Counted from the stretch's first letter, positions 38,573-50,801 are shown. The stretch: DNA of 64,000 nt from Tridacna crocea (GCA_943736015.1 OX031059.1:19778001-19842000), one strand, 5' to 3'. Numbers and translations are program-made. Notes: generated by a model not told the origin, from the sequence alone.

Positions 38573-41500
38573 TCCCTGCCGCAGGCAGAGGGATATAGTT
38601 TTAGCGTTGTCCATCCGTGTGTCCGTCCCGGCAAATATCTCCAATACCATTGGGTGTAATTTCGTGAAACTTTGTACATGTGTACAATAACCCATTCTGC
38701 CGAGACACTTTTTTTTTTATTCGATGCAAAATGGCCGACTGAGAGCGATTTTAAGTTTCACTTAAGTTACAATTAAGTACACTTTTGATGTTTGGAGTCT
38801 TTTCTTCAAAACTATACAAAGTTTTTACATTGATCTTGTCACATCTGTTAACCTCCATTAGGAAATGCAGGAAAAAAAGTTTCACCTACGTAGACCATGC
38901 AATACCACAGTTATATGCCTTCGTTTTCATAATAAGGTGTCATGGAAAAAGGGGGCTTCATGTTACATTTCATTCCATTTCTTGTGAAGGCAACTCCTCC
39001 CACATTTCTCGATGGAATTGAATAGAATTTTCACAGAATATTTCTCCTCATGTGACCTATTGTGTATTGTCAACATTTTGCGATTTGTAGCCGTGTCATG
39101 AAAACGGGGCTTCTTGTTTTATTTCATTTTATTTCTTATGAACGCAACTCATCCCATATTTCTTGACAGAATAGAATAGATTTTACACAGAATATTTCTC
39201 ATCATCTGACCTATCGCCTAGTTTGTGATTTGTAGCTGCTTCATGAAAAAAGCGGGCTTCATGTTTTCTTTCATTCTGTTTCTTGTGAAGGCAACTCCTC
39301 CCACATTTCTTGGCAGATTTGGATGGTATTTTCACATTATCACATGACCTAACGCAAGGCCTCTCACATTTCTTGGCAGATTTGGATGGAATTTTCACAT
39401 AATCATGTGACCTACGCCATATTGTCAAGGTTTTGGGATTTGTAGCTGCATCATGGAATAAGGGGGCTTCATGTTATAATTTCATTTTTCACTAGTATCT
39501 CTTTAATTACTGGACATATCTCAACAGATTTGGATGAGATTTTCACAGGTCATGAGACCTGGCACATGTTGTCAGGGTTTTATGATTTATCACTTTATTA
39601 TGGAGAAAAGGGGAATTCATGTCAAGTTTAATTTTTTATCAATATATCTCCAACTTTTGCACATAGTTTCATAGAACTTCATATATTTATTGGTTGATCA
39701 AAGCCAGTGACCAATGAGTAAATTGTGCATTCGTCTCTCCATGAATCAGTCTGTTCATAAACCTTTTAGATCACAAGTAATACCATTTATCCATTCAGCT
39801 ACCCATGCAGGTGCTACAAATTTCAACACTTTAGTCTCTAACTACCTGCTTGAAATGGCAGCAGTGTGGCGGCTAATATTGTGAGAGGGATATCTTCTAA
39901 AGTCCTTGACAAAAATTGATGAAACTTCATGCATGCTTTCCGTTGGATAGCCCGTTGGTACATTTTTTTTCATATATATATATATAAATACATATAATGA
40001 CATGTCATGGAAAAAGGGGGTTTTATGTATATTTCCAAGTTCTGCAAAGAGGGTCTGTTATGGACCTCTTATACATTTTTTAGCTCCACTGGCCGAAGGC
40101 CAGCGGGCTTATGTCATGGCCCGTTGTCCGTCGTGCGTCCGTGCGTCCATCCGTCCGTCCGTCCGTCTGTCCGTCCGTGCGTCCGTCCGTCCGTCCGTCC
40201 GTGCGTTAACTTTTTCTTTAAACATCTTCTTCTCTGAAACTACCCATCCAATTTTCATGAAACTTCACAGAAATGATCCTGCCATGGTCCTCTTCAGAAT
40301 TTCTTGAAAGAATTTAATTCCTTCAAAAACTCTGGTTGCCATGGCAACAAAACTGAAAATTTTTGAAAATCTTTAAAAATCTTCTTGTCTGAAACCGTAA
40401 GGCCTAGAGCTACCAAATTTGGCATGTAGCTTTATCTAGTGGACCTCTACCAAGTTTCTTCAAATTATAGCCCTGGGGTCAAAATTGGCCCCGCCCCGGG
40501 GGTCACAAGTTTTACATGGGCTTATTTAGGGAGAACTTTAAAATCCTTCTGGTACCTAGCCATAGGGCCTAGGGCTACCAAATTTGGGATGTTGTTTTAT
40601 CTAGTGGACCTCTACCAAGAGTGTCTAAATTATAGCCCTGGGGTCAAAATTGGCCCCGCCCCGGGGGTACCAAGTTTTACATGGGCTTATATAGGGAGAA
40701 CTTTAAAATTCTTCTTCCACCTAGCCATAGGGCCTAGGGCTGCCAAATTTGGCATGTAGCTTTATCTAGTGGACCTCTACCAAGGGTGTCCAACTTATAG
40801 CCCAGGGGTCAAATTTGGCCCCGCCCCGGGGGGTAACAAATTTTACATGGGCTTATATAGGGAATACTTTCAAAATCCTCTCGCACCTAGCTATAAGGGC
40901 TAGGGCTATCAAATTTTGCATGTAGCTTTATCTAGGGGGTCTCTACCAAGGGTGCCCAAAGTATAGCCCTGGGGTCAAATTTAGCCCCGTCACAGGGGGT
41001 CACAAGTTTTACATGGGCTTATATAGGGAAACTTTAATAATCTACTTGTACATAGCCATAAGGCCTAGGGCGACCAAATTTTGCATGTAGCTTTATCTAA
41101 TGGGCCTCTACCAAGAGGGCCCAACTTTTAACTTTGGGGATCAAGTTTGACCCCACCCCAGGGGTCACAAGTTTTACATTGGCTTTATAAACCTGTCTCA
41201 TGGGTCACATATTTTACAGGGCTTTTATTGAGCAAACTTGTTTTACAGGGCTTTTTATTGGGCAAGATTAAAAAATCTTCATGTTTATAACCACACATTC
41301 TAGTTTCATATTGTAGGTCTGGGGTCAAAATTGGCTCCATCCAGGGATCACAAGTTTAACATGGGCTTCGAAATATAATCACTTCAATTTAAACAATAAT
41401 CAAGGGAAATAACTCTCTTTATGAAATATAAAGTTTGGTACTTTTTACCTCCCTTGATTATCAAACTACATTGATACATGATTGGTGCTAGACATTAAGT

Positions 41501-41950
41501 TTTTTGATAGAAAATATTCTGTTTTCAAGTGTGATTCATTTTGATGCTAATAGTTATGCTCACATGAGGTGAATAATAAATTTAGAGTAAGGTTTCTATA
41601 ATTCAGCTTATTTTTCCAAGGATTTTACCTTTCATGCTAATGAATTAACCTGCTTGTACTGCCTGATAATGTTCATTGTTTTTGAAGGCCCTCTTTTTCA
41701 TGGTCATGAACACTTGAATTTGTGTGGTAAAGGGGTAAAAAGCCAGTGGAGCGATACAGGGCCATCATGGCCCTCTTGTTATGTAATGAAATGCTTTGCC
41801 ATGGAACAAGGGAGCTTATTGTATAATTTCATCATGGACCAATAACAAAAAGGCCACATGTACATGCAAAACACAATACCTCTTATATGCTTGTATCAAA
41901 AAAGGTCTTTTTCGTAGGGGGATATCATTTCAACGAAATTGCTTGTTGAC
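38573..41950 (-). mobile_element. HINE-E second copy, containing a HINE-D
   Basis: ATTATCCCTGCCGCAGGCAG at the left end and CGAAATTGCTTGTT at the right correspond to the copy at 26601-28345. It is interrupted by 40081-41780. Outside that insertion the two copies align throughout. Confidence 0.75.
40081..41780 (-). mobile_element. HINE-D, inverted, with 165-bp tandem core
   Basis: Read on + it starts TAGCTCCACTGGCCGAAGG (hairpin GGCCGAAGGCC) and has a CCGTCCGTCCGTCCGTC tract (40138-40205). About five units of roughly 165 bp follow, marked by TTTATCTAGTGGACCTC (from about 40431), and it ends GAGCGATACAGGGCCATC and CCCTCTTGTT. No protein is encoded. The insertion point is visible because the other HINE-E copy is uninterrupted at about 28169-28185. 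Confidence 0.8.
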
Positions 41951-42516
41951 ATCAACAAGAGGACAGAATGTTTGCTTTCTGTTGGTCTGCAAATCTTTTG
42001 AACACTATCCTAAAGTATGGCACCTAGGATAAGCTAAACACTCACAAGAACACCTGGGGTGTGTGTTGTCAACAGTTGTAGAGTTATCAAAATCTTACAC
42101 TAGAAATTTATCCTGTAATTACAATTAAACTTCAGGCTGTTTTTCTGCAGATGTCACACATTTGGCAAAAATCATACTATACTACCGAGACTAAAATCCT
42201 TACTCAAGCATCACATAATTTGTAATAGGTTAATGATAAAGCAGACCTTTGGCAAACATATAAAGGCATCATATTTGGTTGCAAGTGCTCTGCTGTGTTG
42301 GCTTTTTTAGCGGAAAATTCATGAAAAAAAAAGATGGTACATGTATATCGCTGTAAAATTGTGTTCATTTACTTGCTCTTTTGGTATGGGTTCCCCTTCC
42401 AAAAGTACATAACTAATGCATGTGCATGTATTGCATATTTATTCGAAAATTCAAAAGTTCAAAGCTAGCATACTGGGGTCCATCATTTGATTATTTGTAT
42501 GCAAATGCTTTTACTT
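41951..42516. other. Spacer, no gene recognised
   Basis: A+T-rich sequence downstream of CMPK1 with no recognisable feature. Confidence 0.4.
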
Positions 42517-42745
42517 GACCCATTGCCACACAATCCCTACTTTTGACGACCCTGAGAAAGAAGCCTTTTGAAAACTTTGTGGGAAAAGGAGAAAATGCTG
42601 GTAACCAGCATTTTCTCCTTTTCCCACAATGTTTTCTACTCTTCACAAAACAAATTTCAAATTTTTTATAGAGTTTTATTTTGTTGTATGCAAACACTTT
42701 CAATTGTGGACAAACCTAGAATATTGTTGTTTGGTATTGAGTTCA
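42517..42745 (+). repeat. MITE-1, near-complete copy
   Basis: CCCATTGCCACACAATCCC start, near-perfect stem, GGTAACC centre; ends GTTTGGTATTGAGTT. Confidence 0.88.
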
Positions 42746-43097
42746 GACTCATCCAGATTACTCTTTAGACTTATCTGAATTGAAAGCATTAGCAAGCAAA
42801 AAAATGAGCCATGCTCTATAAAAAGAGGGACAAAAAGTATCTGCAAAAAGTATTGACCCAGTTTGCCTGTGCTTCCGCATAGGCAGACCTAGGCCGAAAC
42901 TTTTTGTTTTTCAAATTTTCTGCAGGTCAAAGGACCTGTCTACCACATGATTCAGTCAGTTGTTTTACAAAGTGGATTTTATGGATCCATTATCATGTGA
43001 TAACTTGCTTGGTATCAACGATCATGGAGGTGTATTATAGCCCCTTTTGCCAGAGCATGCCTCAACTTACTGTGACTCAAATATACAGAGTTGTCTT

Positions 43098-43208
43098 TGA
43101 ACTAGGGTGAAAACATTGCTGGAAAACAAGGGAATGCTGGGTACCTCATTTTTTTTTCTTTTCTAACAATATTAAAAAAAACATGGGGTTGTGTGGTAAA
43201 GGGTTTTT
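43098..43208 (-). repeat. MITE-1 right half
   Basis: AGGGTGAAAACATTGCTGG to GGTTGTGTGGTAAAGGG; the right stem is shortened. Confidence 0.55.
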
Positions 43209-43578
43209 TGTCTCTTTCAAAATTTAATTCATATGGTGTTAAGTTTCTGTTTTGACTTTATTTTGTATGCTATTTTTAATTTCAAATAAAGAGGGACTAC
43301 TGATATAATCACATAGTGTCCTGCTTGCTGTATTCCTGTCCCTTAAATTTCACACCTGCCAATGACTTGAGAGTGGTACGGAAATCAGACTAAGAAGTTA
43401 TTGAAGAGCATTAGTAAGAAAACAGATTACCAGAATCTGACTTATGTAATTATGTTGATAAACATGTCAGGCACTTATCAGACATCTAAATTTTAGGCAG
43501 GTTTATTCAACAGTCTTATCCCTGTGAATTTGTGTATTTCCCATGCTTGGCTTCAAAGGAGAGTTAAGCAAAGTACAG

Positions 43579-43812
43579 TTTAACTCTTTACCAAACCGTA
43601 AAATTCTGGACGCATACAAATTGAAAGCATTAATTTTGCAGATGACAAGATAGATGTAGTTCAAATGATGATTTTTGCCTTTGTTAGGTTAGAAAGCATC
43701 ATGGGAAAAGAGAAAATGCTGGTTACCAGCATTTTCTCCTTTTCCCACAATGTTTTCAAAAGACGTCTTCCTCGGGGTTGTTAAAACTTGGGATTGTGTG
43801 GTAAAGAGTTAA
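43579..43812 (-). repeat. MITE-1, complete copy
   Basis: TTAACTCTTTACCAAACCG to GTGGTAAAGAGTTAA, GGTTACC centre. Confidence 0.9.
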
Positions 43813-43948
43813 GAAACTCAAAGAAAACAAGGATAGGTGCATCAGCTGCGATGATGTTACTGAAATGATATAAAACAATGTTTCGACTTTATACCCGACT
43901 GCAGTTATAAACTTGTCAAGATTTAATTTGTTTGCAGATCACAGATTA

Positions 43949-46146
43949 AACAAGAGGGCCATGATGGCCCTGAAATCGCTCACCTGAGTTTATTGACCAA
44001 ACATGCACCATCTAGTTTCCCAGTGACCTAGTTTTTTATCAGACATTACCCATCATCAAACACTTTTGAGATATCAATAAGACAAACATTCTGGCCAAGT
44101 TTCATGAGTATTGGACTGAAAATGTGGCCTCTACAGTGTACAAAAGGTTTTTCTAAGATTTCATCAAGTGACCTAGTTTTGGACCCGACAATTACCCATT
44201 ATCAAACTCTTTTGAGACATCACCAAAACAAACATTCTGACCAAGTCTGAAGAATATCAGGCAGAAAATGTAGCCTCTAGAGTGTACACAAGGTTTTTCT
44301 AATATTTGACCCATTGACCTAGTTTTTGACTCCACATGACCCATTTTCAATCTCATTCAAGGTATCACCAGGACAAATATAATGAACAAGTTTTAGGAGT
44401 ATCAGACTGAAAATGTGTCCTCCAGAGCATACAAAAGGTGTTTATAACATTTGACCTATTGACCCAGTTTTTGACCCAACATGACCCATTTTCAAACTCA
44501 TCCAAGATATTATAAAGGCAAACATTCTGACTAATTTTCAAGAGTGTTGGACTGAAAATGTGGCATCCAGAGCATATACAAGGTTTTTCTAAGATTTGAC
44601 CTGGTGACCTAGTTTTTAACCCCCAATGACCCATTTTCAAACCTGTCTGAGATATCATCAAGACAAACATTCTGACCAACTTACAAGAGATTCGGACTGA
44701 AAATGTGGCCTTTAGAGCCTACAAAAGGTTTTTCTAACATTTGACCTAGTGACCTAGTTTTTGACCCCACATGACCCATTTTCGATCTTGTCCGAGATAT
44801 CATCCAGACAAATATCCTGACCAACTTTCATGAGTATCCAACTGAAAATGTGGCCTCTAGAGCGTACAAAAGGTTTTTCTAAGATTTGACCTAGTGACCT
44901 AGTTTTTGACCCCACGTGACCCATTTTCAAACTCGTCCGAGATATCATCCAGACAAACATCCTGACCAACTTTCATGAGTATCCATCTGGAAATGTGGCC
45001 TCTAGAGCGTACAAAAGGTTTTTCTAAGATTTGACCTAGTGACCTAGTTTTTGACCCCACGTGACCCATTTTCGAACTCGGCCGAGATATCATCCAGACA
45101 AACATCCTGACCAACTTTCATGAGTATCCGACTGAAAATGTGGCCTCTAGAGCGTACAAAAGGTTTTTCTAAGATTTGACCTGGTGACCTAGTTTTTGAC
45201 CCCACGTGACCCATTTTCGAACTCGGCCGAGATATCATCCAGACAAACATCCTGACCAACTTTCATGAGTATCCGACTGAAAATGTGGCCTCTAGAGCGT
45301 ACAAAAGGTTTTTCTAAGATTTGACCTGGTGACCTAGTTTTTGACCCCACGTGACCCATTTTCGAACTCGGCCGAGATATCATCCAGACAAACATCCTGA
45401 CCAACTTTCATGAGTATCCGACTGAAAATGTGGCCTCTAGAGCGTACAAAAGGTTTTTCTAAGATTTGACCTGGTGACCTAGTTTTTGACCCCACGTGAC
45501 CCATTTTCGAACTCGTCCGAGATATCATCCAGACAAACATCCTGACCAACTTTCATGAGTATCCGACTGAAAATGTGGCCTCTAGAGCGTACACAAGGTT
45601 TTTCTAAGATTTGACCTGGTGACCTAGTTTTTGACCCCACGTGACCCATTTTCGAACTCGTCCGAGATATCATCCAGACAAACATCCTGACCAACTTTCA
45701 TGAGTATCCGACTGAAAATGTGGCCTCTAGAGCGTACACAAGGTTTTTCTAAGATTTGACCTGGTGACCTAGTTTTTGACCCCACGTGACCCATTTTCGA
45801 ACTCGTCCGAGATATCATCGAGACAAACATCCTGACCAACTTTCATGAGTATCCGACTCAAAATGTGGCCTCTAGAGCGTACACAAGGTTTTTCTAAGAT
45901 TTGACCTAGTGACCTAGTTTTTGACCCCACATGACCCATTTTCGAACTCGTCCGAGATTTCATCGAGACAAACATCCTGACCAATTTTCATGAGTATCCG
46001 ACTAAAACTGTGGCCTCTAGAGCGTACACAAGGTAAAAAGTTGACGACGGACGACGCACGACGCACGACGCACGACGGACGACGGACGACGGACACAGCA
46101 CGATCACAATAGCTCACCATGAGCACTTCGTGCTCAGGTGAGCTAA
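43949..46146 (+). mobile_element. HINE-D with a 14-unit 145-bp tandem array
   Basis: It starts ACAAGAGGGCCATGATGG and CGCTCACCTGAG, continues into the array (44029-46030), then a GACGGACGACGCACGACGC tract (46045-46095), and ends GAGCACTTCGTGCTC (hairpin) and AGGTGAGCTAA. The flanks look like a degenerate MITE-1. There is no protein-coding gene; repeated - strand frames of 71 codons arise because each unit has the same stop pattern. Confidence 0.82.
44029..46030 (+). repeat. 145-bp tandem repeat array
   Basis: Units begin near GACCTAGTTTTTGACCCC at about 44029, 44170, 44319, 44463, 44608, 44753, 44898, 45043, 45188, 45333, 45478, 45623, 45768 and 45913. Units from about 45043 to 45768 are almost identical; those at the left are the most diverged. 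Confidence 0.92.
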
Positions 46147-46164
46147 TAAAGCCAACATGACAAA

Positions 46165-46270
46165 AATTATCCATAATAGAGTAGAAAACATGGCAAAAGG
46201 ATGGTTCATCAGCATTTTTCTTCTTTTCTCACTTTGTTTTCAAATATGGGATTTTTTGTGAAGGGTCAAA
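46165..46270 (-). repeat. MITE-1 remnant at the right flank of HINE-D
   Basis: GAGTAGAAAACATGGC and CATTTTTCTTCTTTTCTC keep the stem plan. With 43890-43948 it may be one host copy split by HINE-D. Confidence 0.45.
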
Positions 46271-46432
46271 AGTAAGCAAACATCTCCTTTTTGACACTTG
46301 TGCTGCTAAGTGCAACTCAAAGACCTTTAGCAGACACAGTAGACCATGGTCAGACAGCACAGAATGTGCAATCAGATCTTGTGTCTACACTGTCCAGTTT
46401 GGACATACATATACATTTCCTCATAAATACCT

Positions 46433-46651
46433 TTAACCCTTTACCACACAATGACAACTTTTAACGGCCGCCTACGATGAAGCCTTTTGAAAACATTGTG
46501 GGAAAAGGAGAAAATCCTGGAAACCAGTTTCCACAACGTTTTCTACCCTATCAAAGCAAAACTGCACTATTTGAGCCATTTTGAAATTGTCATCTGCAAA
46601 ATGCTTTCAATTTGGATAGGTCTAAAATTTTGCTGAGTAGTAACAGGTTAA
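46433..46651 (+). repeat. MITE-1, stem shortened, ACTGCACTATTTGAGCC subtype
   Basis: TTAA at both ends. Centre GGAAACCAGTTTCC lacks part of the right stem. Its arm TACCCTATCAAAGCAAAAC serves as the uninterrupted comparison for 22567-23017. Confidence 0.85.
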
Positions 46652-46747
46652 AATTGTGAAAATTAGGGTTTCACTGTTGGCTTAAAAGTTTCAATTCACT
46701 TCTTTAGCAGGATAAGGGTTACTGTAAACTATTAGTGGTCCTCTTAG

Positions 46748-46835
46748 GTGCTTGAGCTGCACTCCAGCAGCTCAGTCAGTAGCATACTGGACTTGAGATC
46801 AGGAGTTGCTGGTTGGATTCCTGGTTCAACAAATT
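46748..46835 (+). repeat. Possible tRNA-derived SINE head
   Basis: CAGCTCAGTCAGTAGCATAC resembles an A-box region and GGTTGGATTCCTGG a weak B-box. No target duplication was identified. Confidence 0.35.
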
Positions 46836-47102
46836 TCTTTCCCAGAGTTGATGATAGTCATTGCGACAGAACTCATTCTTCTCTCACTGATAACCATTGT
46901 TTAGTCAATGTTAATGTGGGAAAGCAGCCTTGCCTTGGAGAGAGTATTGTGAATGGTATTGGTAAAAGAAACTTTACGAAAGCATGGATAGGGGCTCTGG
47001 CTTCCGCTATGTAAGTGAAATAATTTTGAAATAGTGTTGAACACCCCTTGATCAATCAAAGAATGCAAGGGAGATCTTAGAATCTTAAACTGGGAATAAC
47101 CC

Positions 47103-47325
47103 TTAATCCCTCCCCAAACAATCCGTTTTTTACTACCCTGAGATAGAAGCCTTTTAAAAACATTGTGGGAAAAGGAGAAAATGCTGGCATCCAGTATTTT
47201 CTCTTTTTCCACAATCTTTTCTACCCTACTGGAAACAAATTTCAATTTTTGACTTGCGTCTTAAATTGTTGTCTGCAAATGCTTTCAATTTGGGTCTAAA
47301 ACTTTGTCGTTTGGTAAAGAGTAAA
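47103..47325 (+). repeat. MITE-1 copy
   Basis: TTAATCCCTCCCCAAACAAT to GTCGTTTGGTAAAGAGT. It carries the uninterrupted AATCCGTTTTTTACTACC. Confidence 0.85.
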
Positions 47326-47339
47326 TCCACTGTTTTCAC

Positions 47340-47456
47340 TACACCAGCCCTTGGAAAGAAAATCAGAAACCAGCATTTTTTTTCCTTTCCCACAATGGTT
47401 GTCTCCCGTTTCAGTATGTTAAGAAGACAATGCTAAAATTTTGTTGCCTGGTACAT
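47340..47456 (+). repeat. MITE-1 right-half scrap
   Basis: AACCAGCATTTTTTTTCC, CCCACAATGGTTGTC, AATTTTGTTGCCTGGTAC. Confidence 0.5.
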
Positions 47457-47696
47457 GTATACAGTTGAGAACAGAAAATATCAAAATTCAGAAACCGAGG
47501 AGCAAATCATACCGATATCATTTTCATTTATTGTAGACTGTAGAGATATGAGCATATTTATATGGTCATTTTTCAAGTTGATTCATACTTGTTGCAAAAA
47601 TCAGGGTGTAAAATTGCCTCAGAAGAGTAAAATAGTGATTTAAAAAGTAGGTCTGCTCTAAAAATACCACCCTAAATCATTCATGGGTATTGAAAG

Positions 47697-48250
47697 TTGT
47701 ACAGGTTCTGGGCTGGGGCTATGAAGTATCATACCAAAGACCACTTCCATGAAAAATGCAGCACCTGGAGTGAGAATCAAAACTGGGACTGCAAATTTAA
47801 CCCATTACCAAACGACATTATTTTAGGCTTGTCCAAATCGAAAGCATTTGCAGACAACAAAATAAAAGTGACTGAAAATTTGCACTTTGTTTTGTGAAGA
47901 ATAGAAAATATTGTGGGAAAAGGAGAAAATGCTGGTTACCAGCATTTTGTCCTTTTCCCACAATGTTTTCAAAAGGCTTCTTTCTTGGGTCGTCAAAAGT
48001 AGGGGTTGTGTGGTAATGGGTTAAATCCTTCATATTTGCTTCTGACCTATGTATGACTCCTAGACTGTGAAAACTACAGGAAAAATAAATTGAGCTGCGG
48101 CAATGAAGTCTCATACCCAAGACCACTTCCATGAAAAATACATCATCTGGAGTGAGAATGAAAACTGGGGCTGTCAATTTAAATCTTTCAAACTTGCCAA
48201 TGAGCTATGTAGACCCCTAGAGTGTACAAACTACACGAAAAATAAACTGT
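47697..48250. repeat. Two tandem units of about 159 bp, first split by a MITE
   Basis: ATGAAGTATCATACCAAAG (47719) and ATGAAGTCTCATACCCAAG (48103) open equivalent segments. The first is interrupted at TTTAA by the MITE-1 at 47797; the second reads through GTCAATTTAAATC. Confidence 0.8.
47797..48024 (-). repeat. MITE-1, complete copy inside a tandem unit
   Basis: TTAACCCATTACCAAACGAC to GGTAATGGGTTAA; GGTTACC centre. Confidence 0.92.
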
Positions 48251-48375
48251 GCAAAATGGCTCACAGATTGAACCAGGCTAAACATTTCCTATTCTTTCCT
48301 ATCTAAAAAATATCATCACATCTCTACTGAACCTTTAAGCAATTACATTTCAATGACTCGAAGGAAGAAGGCTTT

Positions 48376-48582
48376 AATCGTTTCCCAACCAATCACTGGT
48401 TTTCACAATGCCTTCAGAAAACATTGTGGGAAAAGGAGAAAATGCTAGTGACCTAATGCTGCTTTCCCCCCAATGTTTTTACCCTGCTGGTAACGAATTT
48501 AAAATTTTCAGTTTATTTTGTTGTCTGCGAATGCTTTCAATTTGGACCAGTCTACACTCGGTCATTTGATAAAGAGTCAAAT
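48376..48582 (+). repeat. MITE-1, damaged centre
   Basis: GAAAACATTGTGGGAAAAGG is intact; the centre has become GCTAGTGACCTAATGC, breaking the palindrome. Confidence 0.7.
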
Positions 48583-48654
48583 AAGAGTTTAAGTTCTTCT
48601 TCGAGTAAAGTCATCTATGATAGAAGAAGCTGTAGAGATCTTAGTTGTGTTGAT

Positions 48655-48990
48655 GTAAAACACCTGAGTGGCTTTGACTTACTTTTTGACCACATGTGAC
48701 CCATTTACAGCTTGGCCCAAGACACCATTTAGATAAACATTCTGACCATGTTGCCTCAGAATGCAAGTAAGATTTTTCTAATATTTATTCCAATGACCTT
48801 AATGACACAAGTGGTCTTATTTCAAACCTGTCCGCAATATTCTTGAAACAAATGTTCTGGCCAATTTCCATGAGTATTGAACAGAAATGTGGTTTCTAGA
48901 ATGTACACAAGGCAATTGGTGTTGCCTGGATGACGGACATGGCACAGTCACAAAAGCTAACCTTGAGCACTTTGTGCTCAGATGAGCTGA
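48655..48990 (+). mobile_element. HINE-D short fragment
   Basis: GACTTACTTTTTGACCAC tandem-core sequence and the end GAGCACTTTGTGCTCAGATG and AGCTGA. The start and GACG tract are lost. Confidence 0.6.
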
Positions 48991-49094
48991 AAAACACTGG
49001 GTAAAAGAAGAATTCCAATATTCAATCAAATTTAATATATGTGAATCTCTACAAGTCTACAATTATCTGTCATCTGGTAAAAGTAATAGCATGC

Positions 49095-49200
49095 ATGGCT
49101 TGCAATATGCGAAATGGAGCATTCAGACGTGCATAAATTGTCATCTCGGACCAATCTGTGTAATCCATGCAGGCTAATCTTGAATGACACTTTCTGTTTT
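49095..49200. repeat. Dispersed repeat, relative of 31430-31680
   Basis: ATATGCGAAATGGAGCATTC, TGTCATCTCGGACC and ATCCATGCAGGCTAATC match the earlier block. Confidence 0.55.
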
Positions 49201-49294
49201 TGTGTAATTTTCTATTTCCCGATGCCGAAGGAAAAAATCCAATGTGGTCATAGGGTGCTTTTTCTGATTAATCTACATACTCTAAAACACAAAA

Positions 49295-49358
49295 AATTAT
49301 TGTCTGCAAATGCTTCGAATTTTGGCAAGTCCAGATTTCCCTCATTTTGTAAAGGGTT
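49295..49358 (+). repeat. MITE-1 right-end scrap
   Basis: ATTGTCTGCAAATGCTTCG to CATTTTGTAAAGGGTT. Confidence 0.5.
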
Positions 49359-49580
49359 CACATTAAAGGCTAACCTGAAAGCAAGTCTGACAAGAAAATT
49401 AAATCACAGGAATGCTCTATGACAAGAGGGTTTAATGCATCTGAAAAAAGAATCAACCAGTGTCTGCCTGCACAATCCGCAAACACTAACATGAATCAAA
49501 CTTTTGCCGTTAGTCAATTTTTTGCATGACAAACAACCAGTCTACCCCATCATTCAGTGAGTTAATAGGCAGAATGGACT

Positions 49581-49809
49581 TTAACCCTTTACACCATAAG
49601 GCATTTCTATGGTATCTCTAATTGACCCTAAATAACAGCAAGGATGAAGCTGTTTCTTATGTGTATATGACACCTTTTGATAGCATAGAAAACATTGTGG
49701 CAAAAGGTGAAATTGCTCGTGACGAGCAATTTCACCTTTTGCCACAATGTTTTCCAAAGGCTCCTACAAGCAATGCATAGAAATGAGTATCTGTGGAGTA
49801 AAGGGTTAA
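49581..49809 (+). repeat. MITE-2, complete 229-bp copy
   Basis: TTAA at both ends, with the same perfect stem as at 30269. Only a few substitutions separate them (ACACCATAAGG, CTGTGGAGTAAAGG). Confidence 0.93.
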
Positions 49810-49987
49810 GGATCCATCTCAATGTATTATGTTGTGACTTGATTGGTACAACACATCAAGAGGATGTATTGAACCTCCTTTCTGCAAGAACACGGATCAT
49901 ACCGATGTACATGCATGCAGTGTTTTGCCAAGAAACATTGAAAGAGGTGACAATTGTCCCATTTGCTAGCAGATATCTGAGATTTCT

Positions 49988-50214
49988 TTAACTCTTTACC
50001 ACATGACAAAATTTTAGACTGGTCCAAATTGAAAGCATTTGCAGACGACAAAATAAAGGTGACTGAAAAATTGAAATTTGTTCTCAGAAGGGTAGAAAAC
50101 ACTGTGGGAAAAGGAGAAAATGCTGGTTACCAGCATTTTCTCCTTTTCCCAGTGTTTTCAAAATGCTTCTTTCTCAGGGGCGTCAAAAGTAGGGATTGTG
50201 TGGTAATGGGTTAA
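49988..50214 (-). repeat. MITE-1, complete copy
   Basis: TTAACTCTTTACCACATGAC to GGTAATGGGTTAA; very similar to 18589-18817 in both arms. Confidence 0.92.
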
Positions 50215-50258
50215 GAATATAAATGAGAGTTGCACAACTGACTGATTCTCAAAAAGAT

Positions 50259-50485
50259 TTAACCCTTTACTACACAATCCAGACTTTTTACAACCTTGAG
50301 AACGAAGCCCTCTGAAAACATTGTGTGAAAAGGAGAAAATGCTGATAACCAGCAGTTTCTCCTTTTCCCACAATGTTTTCTTCCCTCCCAAAAAATTTTC
50401 AAATTTCCTGTTACTTTTATTTTGTCATCTGCAAATGCTTTCAATTAGGACAAGACTAAAATTTTGTCGTTTGGTCAAGAGTTAA
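50259..50485 (+). repeat. MITE-1, complete copy
   Basis: TTAACCCTTTACTACACAAT to GTTTGGTCAAGAGTTAA; centre GATAACCAGC. Confidence 0.92.
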
Positions 50486-50506
50486 GCCATAATCTGTGAA
50501 AGGAGG

Positions 50507-50722
50507 TTAACACTTTCCCAAACAACAAAATTTTCGACAGGTCAAATTGAAAGCATTTGCAGACAACAAAACAAAAGTGACTTAAGAATTGAAATTTGTT
50601 TTGAGAAGGGTAGAAAATACTCTGGGAAATGGAGAAAATGCTGTTTACCAGCCTTTTCTGCTTTTCCCACAATGTTTTCAGAAAGTTTCTTTCTCAGGGC
50701 TGTTGTGTGGAAAAGAGTTGAG
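50507..50722 (-). repeat. MITE-1 copy, shortened right arm
   Basis: TTAACACTTTCCCAAACAAC start; centre GCTGTTTACCAGC; the right end loses about 15 bp before TTGTGTGGAAAAGAG. Confidence 0.8.
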
Positions 50723-50801
50723 AACACTACTATGGGACATTTTTCTCATTCAACAGGAAAATGTTTCACAGTCTCCCCTCTTGGCAGAACACTATACATG
50801 T

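Noticed and set aside
40002-40307. Ser/Arg/Val-rich repeated peptide frame
   Set aside because: It is translated from the (CGTC)n microsatellite of a HINE-D element.
44365-46174. Series of 71-codon - strand open frames
   Set aside because: They arise from identical 145-bp tandem units. The unit length is not a multiple of three and the frames have no family similarity.
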